A DNA stretch of 64,000 bases from Struthio camelus. Taxonomy: Eukaryota; Chordata; Aves; Struthioniformes; Struthionidae. Both the position numbers and the translations under genes were made by a program. Position 1 is the stretch's first letter, and each line of letters starts with the position of its first letter. The DNA is taken from positions 2,169,501 through 2,233,500 of the forward strand of contig NC_090953.1 of the NCBI RefSeq assembly GCF_040807025.1. Reading direction: 5' to 3'. Positions 35,025 through 50,687 of this stretch are shown one piece after another. The notes below the pieces were generated by a model. It was not told the DNA's origin. It made no database searches and saw only the letters and a list, made by a program, of their open reading frames with translations.

Positions 35025-37095
35025 TCGGGAGCTGAGCGGGGGGGGAATCCAGTTTTCATTGCTGACATCCTCAGCTGGAATAGAAAGTGTTGATGTCGCT
35101 TTCTAGCTGACTTCGGATCCCGGCTGGGGTCTTGGGCTAGCCTGGAGAGCCAAAAATCCCGGCGTTGAGGTCCTGGGAGGGGTTTCGCAACACCGTTTTG
35201 GGGTGGTTTGGGCTGGATGTGCTCCCTTGGAGTCGTTACGGCATGGGGAACGGCAAACGCGCCCGCGGCCCAGCTAGCGCACCAAAGACCTTGAACTTTG
35301 CAGACCCGTTTTTTTTTTTTTTTCTCCTTCTTCATGAACAACCAATTTTCATAATGCCACTGAGAGCACAGAGGCAGGATACCTGAAGAGTACGGAAGGT
35401 CTCTTCCCAGCATTTCGTCCAAAAAAAAAGTAACAACCGCTTTGCAAGGGTTCAAGCCTGAAAGGGTCTGGGATATTGGTGCCATGAAAGGAAGACATTT
35501 GTTTCTCTTTTAGGCTAACAGCTCTCGCTCTGCTACACTGTTCCTCCCTCCCCATACTTTAATTGCAATACCCTCTGGAAAAAAATAACAGCTACCTGGA
35601 GGTCAGAAATCGTTCGGGCCTGATCTTGCAGCGGGGCCGTCCCCGGCCGCCGGCTTTTCGGCTGCCTGCAAAGGGCTCCCGCAAATAGCAATGCCAGTGG
35701 GTTAGCTGCTGGCCAGCTTGGCGCTTTGTAGCTAGCTCAGATTAGCTAATTTCCTTCGCGCTGCAAGGAAAGGGTGGTTTGCGACCAGTCCCAGCTCTCG
35801 CACGGCTCAGCCTCGTGTTTTGCGTCCCGGGAAAGGCTCTGCAAGGGCCGCGGGCTGCTTCCAGCCGGGCCAAGGGCTTCGCCAGCGCTGCAGCTGCTGT
35901 AAGCTCTGCAAGCAATACACTTGTATACCGGGGCCGTAAACACGGTTAAATATTTGCCTCTACCTTTGTAAACACTGAAATACTGGGAAATGCAATTTTT
36001 CAGCATTGCATACACGGGCTCAACTGTCAGTTAGTTATTCGTGGTTTATCGTTAAAGCCGGCTCACACCACGGTGCTTTGGAAACGCTGCATCGTAGGCC
36101 CAGAACCAGCGGCGCCGGAGGTCAGCAAAAGCTGTCGCCAGCAAACGGTGCCCCCCGCGTCAGGAGCCTCGCCGGGCCGAGATGGCTAAGGAACAGGAAG
36201 AAACAACCGTGGGATGAGGCCGGGGTGCTGCCTGTTTAATTTGCGAGATGGTAATTGAGTTGCATCTCCCTAGCGCAAACACGATCGCTTACTGCAGGCC
36301 GGAGGAGCTGCCGCACCCCTGCTCGGGCGGGCGCAGCGGCTGGGCGCCCGCTGGGCTCGTGCAGCAGGGCTGGGGCTCCCTGAGCCCGCGCTGGGACAGC
36401 CCCAGCCGGCCTGGGAAGGGAAGCTGCATCGCTGTTAGACGTCAGGCCAAACACGCTCAGCACGAAGCAGGAGGACGCCAAGCCATGGAGACGGCTCCTG
36501 CCTGGGTACCAAAAAAAAAACAAGCGCCATTGCCATGCCCGGGGATGGGTTTAATGCAGAGAAGCACATCTTTAACCAAAAAAAAAAGCAAGACATTTAA
36601 GAGCCCCTAGTCACCCCGGGGGTCTCCAAACAGGGACGTGTCCCTGCCGGCTTGCTTTGCACAACGCCCGAGCTGCCGCAGCGGAGCAGCGGGAAGCGCT
36701 GCTGCTCTCCGACAGGTTTCTCCTACAGCTGCAGGGAGAATAACTTTAACCAGACGTTTAGCTATAAAGCTGTCAGTACGGGTCAGAAGTGCTTATCAAA
36801 TTGGGTTTGGTTCTTCTATTAAAAAAAAAAAAAATTCCCTTTTTTTTTTTTTTTCTGTAACCGCCACAAAACGCAGAGTGTCTATGAGCTGCAAAGGACC
36901 CCGTTCGCCCCGGGAAGCAAATGCGGGAGCCATGGCTGGCGCGCGACACGCGGCGCTGCGCCTTCCCGAAACGCGGCTGCCAAGGGGCGACGGGTCTCCA
37001 CCTTCAATTCAAGCCCAAACAAAATGCAAAGAAAGAGGGTTTTTTTTTTTTTTTTTTTTTAAATAACTACAGAACTGAGACCTCGGGTAAAACCA
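35025..37095. other. Convergent intergenic interval between ITGA11 and FEM1B
   Basis: No gene recognised. It is of mixed composition with GC-rich blocks near 35220-35280, 35620-35660 and 36300-36420, and contains several A/T homopolymers (35310-35324, 36511-36520, 36821-36854, 37041-37060). Its right part may belong to the long FEM1B 3' UTR, which comes from the other strand. Confidence 0.5.
36821..36854. repeat. A14-spacer-T15 homopolymer foldback
   Basis: Fourteen A are followed by TTCCC and fifteen T. The two tracts are complementary and can form a hairpin in either strand. It is part of a cluster of long homopolymers (37041-37060 T, 37122-37135 T, 37237-37254 A, 38301-38324 T). Confidence 0.7.
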
Positions 37096-38300
37096 TTGTG
37101 TGTTTATTTATGCCAACAAGTTTTTTTTTTTTTTATTTAATCAATTTAAGTGACAACAGGACGGCAGCTTGGGCCAGGCGCCCAAGTCCCCATTTGGCAG
37201 GTGCTTGCACTGGAGCAGCCAAAAAAAACTCATTTAAAAAAAAAAAAAAAAAAACCACTTATAAATCAAGTGTATATTAAGGGCTCACCTTAATATTGAC
37301 CCAGATAAAAAGAAACTGGTCTCTTTTTTCTTCAAATAAAAGTTTAATTTTGCAGGTTGACATAGGCTAAGCAGGAGCTGTTTTGGGCAGCACTGGCGCG
37401 CTGCCCGCGAGCGCAGCCGAGGCCAGAGCCGAGATGCACTGAACCTAAAAGAATCACATTGGTGAACTCTCAGAAAAAAACAATCCGGAAATTTGGATGC
37501 AAATTTTAGATTATGTAGCCATAAAATATCGCTTTTTATTAAAAGTACTCCCAGGACTTTTTTCCTGTAGGTATTTGAGACAGGCGGCACTGCGCACATT
37601 TAGCTTTGGAAAAGGCCTATGTACCACCAACAGAACAGGACTCAATGGATCAAACAAGGAATAAAAATGCACTGTTTGTAAGGCATCAGTATGACCACAA
37701 GAGTGAAATAAACCCAACAGAGCAACATCCTTGGGGTTCCCGAGCCCCACAAATGGCCTGATTACAAAGCAACTCTTAAAAGTAGTAGCGGGCAAGCGGC
37801 ACGCCAAACCCAAAAATTTGGGTCCATCCATTTGAAAAAAAATGTGAGAGCGGTTTTTCAGGAAAAATTTTTTTTTTAATTCAGTGACGTGCTTTCCGCT
37901 GCTCGCTGATGTCTGGGCTGCTAAAGTATAGCTGAGCAGTATTTTCCTCCATGCAGCAGGTGCAGAAGCCTATGGAATAAATAAGTTAAAACCTGTGATT
38001 TCCAAGCAGCCGCACGATGCCAGGACCAGAGCCTTCGGCCCCAGGCAGCAGCAAAGGGCCGCGGCTTGAGTTTAGCCGCCTCGCGGAGACGCGTGCGCGG
38101 CGGGGGAACGCCGGCTCCCTGCCCTGCGCGTCGGGGGCTCCCCCCCCCCCCCGGCCCCCGGCTCGCCTGCTGCTGGACCCTGGTGGGGTCACAGCTCTAG
38201 CTGGCAGCCCACCACCTCCAGGCACCCACGCGCACGCAGCGGGGGGCGTCACCCCGCTCCCCTTCCCAGCCAAAGGAGCACCCATGGGCTTTGCGCAGAT

Positions 38301-38324
38301 TTTTTTTTTTTTTTTTTTTTTTTT
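38301..38324. repeat. Poly(T) tract of about 24 bases
   Basis: Long uninterrupted T run, flanked on the left by a GC-rich block. Read on the - strand it is a poly(A) tract, as a retroposed sequence might leave, but I see no recognisable parent gene or target-site duplication beside it. Confidence 0.7.
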
Positions 38325-40058
38325 GGTCGAGAGCTTTAAATAACCCTCCAGGAAGAGAACAAGCGGCCGCTTGCAGCCATCAAGGCTTGCGCGGGAAGGA
38401 TGCTGAGAACCGTGACGGGCGTTTCTGCAGGAACAGAGCAGGGCAGTTGGCGAAACGGGCCAGCCGCAGTGATTTTTCCAACCCGTTGGCCACGTGCTTT
38501 TACTGCCGTACGAAAGGTAGCAGAACGGCAGGGGCACCACGCGCATCCCAGTTTGCAGGTGCAGAAACGCACCCGCCTCTGGGCCCAGGACAAAGCACAG
38601 CGCCCACCACGGCGAGAGCAACCTCTCCAGCACAGCTAGGCACGCTCCCCCCCCTCTTTACACAATTGTGCTTTGCAAACTACTGCCGCGAGGTTTCACT
38701 GCTGCTTTTGGGTAACAGCATATTCTCTCCTCAGGTCTTCACATACTGAAATCAGCCCAGCAACAGCATGATCCAAGAGGAACCTCAGAAAATATGCTGC
38801 AATGGTGCCAAAGGTGGGAGCGGATCAGTGCACGGAGCTACAGCCAGCGAGGAAGCAGCAGCTTTCCCAGAAGATTGCGTGGTGTAACAATTTTTTCTTA
38901 TTAAAAAGCAGAATTTTGGGAGGAGGAGCTTCCTTTACCTTATTATTATCGACAGATATTTCAAACATGCATGCTTGTTCCAAGAACGGCTTTATGCAGG
39001 TATTTCACAAGAACACAACACTCAGATTATTCTGTATGTCAGAAACAGATCCTGAGAAAAACAGTGCGAGGAAATACTGTCTCAATCAACCATCCAGCAA
39101 TTGGTAATTACTTCCATTGGAGCAATGGCGAATCCTTTCTGTTATCTACTACTAACTATATAACAAATGGTATTAGTCACTAATGAGTGCGTAGCCCTCT
39201 CCCCTCTTTTCACCCATTCTCCCAAGTCAAACAGATTCATGGACCACTGATTCTCATTTTTAACTATATGCACATGACGAATTATAGACGTGCACGTGTA
39301 AAAAGGATCAGCAGGTACTGGAGCTCTGTTTGATGCCCGTGGCACAGCACACCAGAAGACTTTTTCCCCCTCTAACACGTACACATCGATTCACGTCTTG
39401 GTTACTTTTAACCGAAGTGAGCTACTACCAGCAACTTGACTAAGGAAAATCCATCTGGTGGGTGGTCTCAAGTTCTTCGAGTTACAGGTCCAAAGCTTGC
39501 GCTGCAATGGACACAATCCCAAAGCATTTACCAGTTCATGAGATGAGCCACAGTGAGTTAACCCTTTTTTGGGTTTCCAGCAGTCAGGCTAAAAATCGCC
39601 ATGGTGCAGTCCCAGAAAAACACAGCGCTCCAGCTTTCCTTAGGGCTTCGAATTGATACGTTTCAGAGCGCAGGCGGAAGACATTGAGGACAGCAGTTTA
39701 CAGGAACACTAAAACCTTCCTAACTGTGTAATAACGTCCACTTGTTGCATTAAGGCCCCAGGCGGCTGAATTTGGCTTTGCCATTTTCCCCGGCGTTCAG
39801 AGTCTTTTTTCTTTTTTTAATTTATGCTGTAGTCCAACCTACCTGAGATATAAATAACAGACATAATTTCCATTTCAGGAGCTAGTTTTCATTCTAGCAG
39901 AGTATAAAGTCTGCACTTCAGAAGACACAGTCTTTCTAAAGCTTTTCCCTTTAAGGAGACACACTAGCCAACGCTTACAGTACCGTACAATCTAAGCAGC
40001 ACTAATCTGCTTGGCACTAGACAAAAACTAGAGTTAGAAACTAATTCCACATTCAATG

Positions 40059-40068
40059 TTTATTTATT
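40059..40068 (-). terminator. Candidate FEM1B poly(A) signals (overlapping AATAAA on - strand)
   Basis: TTTATTTATT on + reads as two overlapping AATAAA hexamers on -, about 1.45 kb downstream of the FEM1B stop. It could end a shorter transcript isoform. Confidence 0.3.
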
Positions 40069-41509
40069 TGTAATACAAATAGAAACGTGTGCCCAAATCT
40101 TGCCTTAAAGTTCTACTCAGATTGTTTAAAAAAACCTACAGAACATTCTTTCATCATCTGACAGTTAAAAAGCTGCATTTAAAATAAACAGTTTTCAGTA
40201 GCCTGTCAAAACAAGTGACATTTTACTGTTGGAGTACCTGCAACTTCTACCAAGGAGAAGTACTTTCTCAAGCAACAGTTTTATTATACAATCAGTTGCT
40301 TATCATAGAAGATCTTGTGATAGGACAATTTTTTAAAAATCAGTTTTAATAGAGGTTTTCATAATGAAAGGAGTAAAAATCATGGGAAAATTCTCAAGTC
40401 CAATTCAGGGAGGCACAGACTCCACGCTTATTGGGAAAACCAGCTTCGAGCAGTACCACGCTCCAAAGGAAGACTCTCTTTGGCGACAGACTACTCCATT
40501 AGGAAGATACAGCATTTGGAATTCGAGAGTGCACTTCTACATACTTTGAGTCCAAAAGGTGCATGTTCATCATTAAAATAACAAAAACAAGTTAAAAGCA
40601 TTTTTGAAATGTTGGGACACACACAAACACAAATACCCTACAAGCTTTCTAGGTGTCCATGCATGATCTTTATATATGAGCAACTTAGCTACATAAAGAG
40701 AAACCATGATCCAGGTTCATTTAGATCAATGTGCAAGTTCCTTCCTCAGAAGTCATTCAATACTCACTGTAGTGTTGTAAATGAAGAACTTGATAATTCA
40801 ACTGTTCTTAGATGAACATACCCATAGTTGAATTGAAACCTGTATTTCCTAACAGAGCATTCCATACTTCTGTAGCTGCTGATAACTGCTGTTCAAATTT
40901 TAATTAAAAAAAATAAAAATTTAAAATGTTACCACTATCTTCAGCATTAACTGAAAGGCATAAAAAAGATGGTGAGGTATGAGAGCAACGGGCTGCTCTG
41001 TACGTTGAGACTTCACTTGTAGCCAGCTACCACATAACTTCCAATTGTTTTTTCTCACCTCACTCCAGGAAGATTTACAACTTGCAAAACTACTGTACTG
41101 GTAGCATGGGGACAGGGGCTTTCAGAGCTGCCTTTGTAAATAACTACTTAAAGTACTCGACTGCAAATCATAGGTGGAAATGTGTATTTGAAACAAAATA
41201 TTTTGCACTTATTACATTTGTATTCCTTTCATTTTGTTTATAAAACAAGAGATAACAAAGCAAAATTTTAATTAAAAAAAAAAAAAAGACCAAAATCTCA
41301 AACATCAGATTTGATTACAGGAAAATTATATGGCCTCTCCCCCTCCCCCCCCCCCAAATCTGCATAAGAACTTAGGCTGAAGACTGAACGTAAAGGAATC
41401 AAACAAACAAAGAATGGAGAAAAACAAATCTCTGTGTATATATATGTATTCTGTTGTCTGCAGTTGATGTCCTCACGGAATAGCACCACCACGAAAGAGT
41501 TTACGTAGC

Positions 41510-47420
<5,911 letters not shown>

Positions 47421-49770
47421 TCCTCTCAGCTTAAACCGCGAGCCGGATTTCACCCCTTCTCGCCCCTTTTTGTACAGAGCATCCCTTTTTTTTTTTTTTT
47501 TTTTCCGGGAGCCCTTAGGCGCTGCGCCGCACAGCGACTCGGCACACGATACGAATACATGGCGTTGTACTTAAGCGATGCACTTAACTGCGCCGCTGCC
47601 TGCTCCGTGCCCTTGTTTTAAAGGGGATACGCCATCGGCCGTATTAATAGTTAATTTAAAATCATGCAACTAGAGCCACGGCTCTTTGTGGAAAGCTTCG
47701 TACAAGCGGGGCCATGCATTATGAGGCCCGGCTGTGCTGGAGGCGATTGCCAAAATGAGGCCGGAGGAGACGGGAGCAGTGCGAGTCAGGACACGGTCAG
47801 CTCGGAGTTGTTCGGTCGACACGGATCAACTTTTGACAGTCACAGGAACGCGTACGCTACAGTGCAACAACGCGGGGTTCACGCTAAGTGGAACCTGTCT
47901 CCGTTACTTCAAGGATTTCCTTTGTTTTTCATGGAAATAATTTTTTCCCAACAAAAGCTGCAGGTCTCCAAGCGCTGCTCCTGTTCTCCAACCTACTGGC
48001 TGAAAAGGTGCGGCGAGATTCCTTTTGAAGAAACACTAATGCGGCCAGTGTCCCTCCTGAAGAGCATCACTCTGAGCACAGAAATTGAGGTCTCCGGGCC
48101 GCAGCTTCTCAGGGCCCCCATGGGAAAGTCGGTGGGAAACTCCTCATACAGAGCTCATGGCAGTCCCCACCACGGCCCACCACCAGTGTGAAAGCTATTA
48201 CACAGCTCTGAATTATTATCATCCACAGTCACCGTCTCAGCTGTAGACTGACACAGCCAAGGAAACAGAAATACTAACTTATTAGTGCAATTATTGCTAA
48301 TATCTGTTAGAAGCTGACCCTGAGAGGGCTTTGCTCTGTGCAAGTCATTGATTTCCCTCGTGCTCAGCCCTCAAAAGCCAAAGTCTGTTTCATTAAACTA
48401 CTTGGGAGTAGGGTCAGAAGCTGGAGGGAAGTCTCAGGGAAGTTTAGGCCATTACATATCCATTTCCCCTAACGAGCAGCATGTCTTAAGACTCTACGTT
48501 CATTTGAGGAGCTCTCCTTGCTTCAAAAGCAGACGCAGCTCCCCTTTTAGACCCTCAAATACAAGCCCCGGGGTGCAAATTCTTCACTGCCTCACACTTT
48601 TACTACTAGTGAAAAGTGAGCGCTGTTTTATCCTGACCTGATAGGATTCGATCTGGGACAAACATAGCGTAACAGTGAGCCAAGCACAGCCGGGAGCAGC
48701 ACCAACAGCTCCCGCCTTGCTGGAATGAAGTCCCTTCCCCTGAACTGCCTCCGGCGAGGGCAGGCAACCGGCCTTGGCTGGACTTGGCAGCTAAACGGAA
48801 AAAATGCCAAACGGGTCTATCAGAACAAACTCAGCACGAAGAGATGCAAAATTCCTCCCATGCTAGGTTTTGTCCTTTCTATGTTTAGAGCTTTGAGCTA
48901 AGAGGACTGAACGGTCCTTCTGTTTTACACCGTTCAGGTGCAAAACACAAGTTTCTCTTTGCAGCAGTAATGGAAACGAGGCCCGCCACATTTACTGATT
49001 TGCTCATGGCAACGAGCCAGCTCTGTAGCAGAGCCACATGAGGCTCTAATACCTTATTGCAATTAAACCTGGTGCTTAAAATGCTACAGCGAACGCGTGA
49101 GACAATGTGTATTTTCCCCATCGTTGTCTGTCGGCCTTTTTTCACCTTTGAATCTGTTGGCCAGAAGCTGAGGACTCACATAAAGACAGCAGAGCTACTT
49201 CAGGGCCAACCGCTTTTGAGCCAAACGGCATGTAAAGCGTCAAACGTCATCCTTCTCCCCTTCCTCTATTTTAAAAATAGCAAAGATTATCCGAGCGTGC
49301 TTTGGCCAGGGAAGGCAAATAAAATAAGCTGCCCAGATTTTCCGTGCGGAATAGAGGGACGGCGCTGGGAGGGGGAAGGTCGCGGGCTCGACGGATTGGC
49401 GATGATTTCCCTCCCTCGGCAGCTAAGCCCAGATCACCCACACCTCTCCTAAAGCGTTGCTGCGCTTCGGGGGGCCCGTCTGTACAAAAAAGCGCAAACC
49501 CCACCCGGCAGCTTGGCCGTGGGGGGCTGTTTCGGCCTTTTTGCCGGGTTATTTGGCTGGGGGAATTGCTGCTGGAAGAAGCTGAGCGCGCAGCTCCCCC
49601 GGCCCTCACCCCGACCCACTCGGCCTCTGCTGCCTTCGCCCTCTAACTACGTGGTTCTCCCTCCCGAAATCCCTCCCAGAGGCTTGGCGGGCTCGCGTGT
49701 CGCGGATCTCGTCTCGGCGAGGTTATTTGTTACAACGTTAAGGCGAGCTGAGGGCGCAGCCGTGTGATGA
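47421..49770. other. Intergenic interval between FEM1B and CLN6 promoters
   Basis: No gene recognised. A poly(T) run of about 17 bases is at 47487-47503. The reading frame of about 175 codons at 47664-48191 (+) has no similarity that I recognise. The sequence becomes GC-rich again from about 49340. Confidence 0.6.
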
Positions 49771-49796
49771 GCCGCCAGGCCTCAGCCGCCCCGCGC

Positions 49797-50553
49797 GGGC
49801 GGAGAAAGGGGGGGGTATTGCCATGGCGACGGGGCCGCGCAGCCGCACTGGGGCGGCGGCGCCGAGGCCGGTCCGGGCGGAGAAGGGGGTGTTGCCATGG
49901 CGACGGGGCCGCGCAGCCGCACTGGGGCGGCGGCGCCGAGGCCGGTCCGGGCGGAGAAGGGGGTGTTGCCATGGCGACAGAACCGCGCAGCCGCACTGGG
50001 GCGGCGGCGCCGAGGCCGGTCCGGGCGGAGAAGGGGGTGTTGCCATGGCGACAGAACCGCGCAGCCGCACTGGGGCGGCGGCGCCGAGGCCGGTCCGGGC
50101 GGAGAAGGGGGTGTTGCCATGGCGACGGGGCCGCGCAGCCGCACTGGGGCGGCGGCGCCGAGGCCGGTCCGGGCGGAGAAGGGGGTGTTGCCATGGCGAC
50201 GGGGCCGCGCAGCCGCACTGGGGCGGCGGCGCCGAGGCCGGTCCGGGCGGAGAAGGGGGTGTTGCCATGGCGACAGAACCGCGCAGCCGCACTGGGGCGG
50301 CGGCGCCGAGGCCGGTCCGGGCGGAGAAGGGGGTGTTGCCAAGGCGACAGAACCGCGCAGCCGCACTGGGGCGGCGGCGCCGAGGCCGGTCCGGGCGGAG
50401 AAGGGGGTGTTGCCATGGCGACGGGGCCGCGCAGCCGCACTGGGGCGGCGGCGCCGAGGCCGGTCCGGGCGGAGAAGGGGGTGTTGCCATGGCGACGGGG
50501 CCGCGCAGCCGCACTGGGGCGGCGGCGGCGCCGCGGCGGGCCCGGGCGGAGCC
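49797..50553 (+). repeat. 74-bp tandem repeat array (ten units) upstream of CLN6
   Basis: Units are anchored by CCATGG at 49821, 49895, 49969, 50043, 50117, 50191, 50265, 50339 (CCAAGG), 50413 and 50487: exactly 74 bp apart. Divergence is very low; the main variable site after GGCGAC/GGCGACA is GGGGCC or AGAACC. A partial unit precedes the first, and the tenth decays after about 50530. The 74-bp unit has no stop codon in any frame on either strand, so long artificial open frames cross it. It lies 50-800 bp upstream of the CLN6 ATG. Confidence 0.97.
49891..50496 (+). promoter_or_regulatory. Nine tandem RFX X-box-like sites
   Basis: GTTGCC-NN-GGCGAC occurs at 49891, 49965, 50039, 50113, 50187, 50261, 50335, 50409 and 50483. 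The X-box consensus GTNRCC(N)0-3RGYAAC is matched at 11 of 12 arm positions; the difference is a CpG in the right arm. The first unit (49817) has ATTGCC instead. Binding is inferred from the motif only. Confidence 0.55.
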
Positions 50554-50604
50554 GCGGCGGCCGGGGCCGGCCCGCAGCCGGGCCGAGCCGGGCGGCGCAG
50601 GCAC

Positions 50605-50687
50605 ATGCAGGGCTCGGCGAGGCGGCGGCCGCACCCGGCGGCGGCCCCGGGCTCCCCGCAGCCCGCCGGGCCCCTCTACCAGGGCAG
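50605..50687 (+). CDS. CLN6: CLN6 exon 1 (residues 1-28)
   Basis: [20 protein letters not shown] and onward to GPLYQG with a split Arg (AG|G). Donor GTGAGC at 50688. The start was chosen by position and similarity of the Arg-rich N-terminus to mammals; the frame stays open upstream into the tandem array. Confidence 0.8.

Larger units (their letters stand above)
37100..41509 (-). other. FEM1B: FEM1B 3' UTR region (extent inferred)
   Basis: Non-coding, mostly AT-rich sequence downstream (on the - strand) of the FEM1B stop. Vertebrate FEM1B mRNAs have 3' UTRs of several kb. Possible - strand poly(A) signals (TTTATT on +) occur at 40059-40068 (two overlapping) and 37103-37108. The GC-rich block at 38020-38290 would be unusual inside this UTR and may mark its limit. 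Confidence 0.45.

Noticed and set aside
47664-48191. 175-codon + strand frame between FEM1B and CLN6
   Set aside because: No recognisable motif or similarity and no clear promoter or poly(A) signal; length is within chance expectation.
49797-50553. CRISPR-like or satellite-like array
   Set aside because: Units are directly adjacent without unique spacers, are GC-rich and sit in a vertebrate CpG island; this is a minisatellite.
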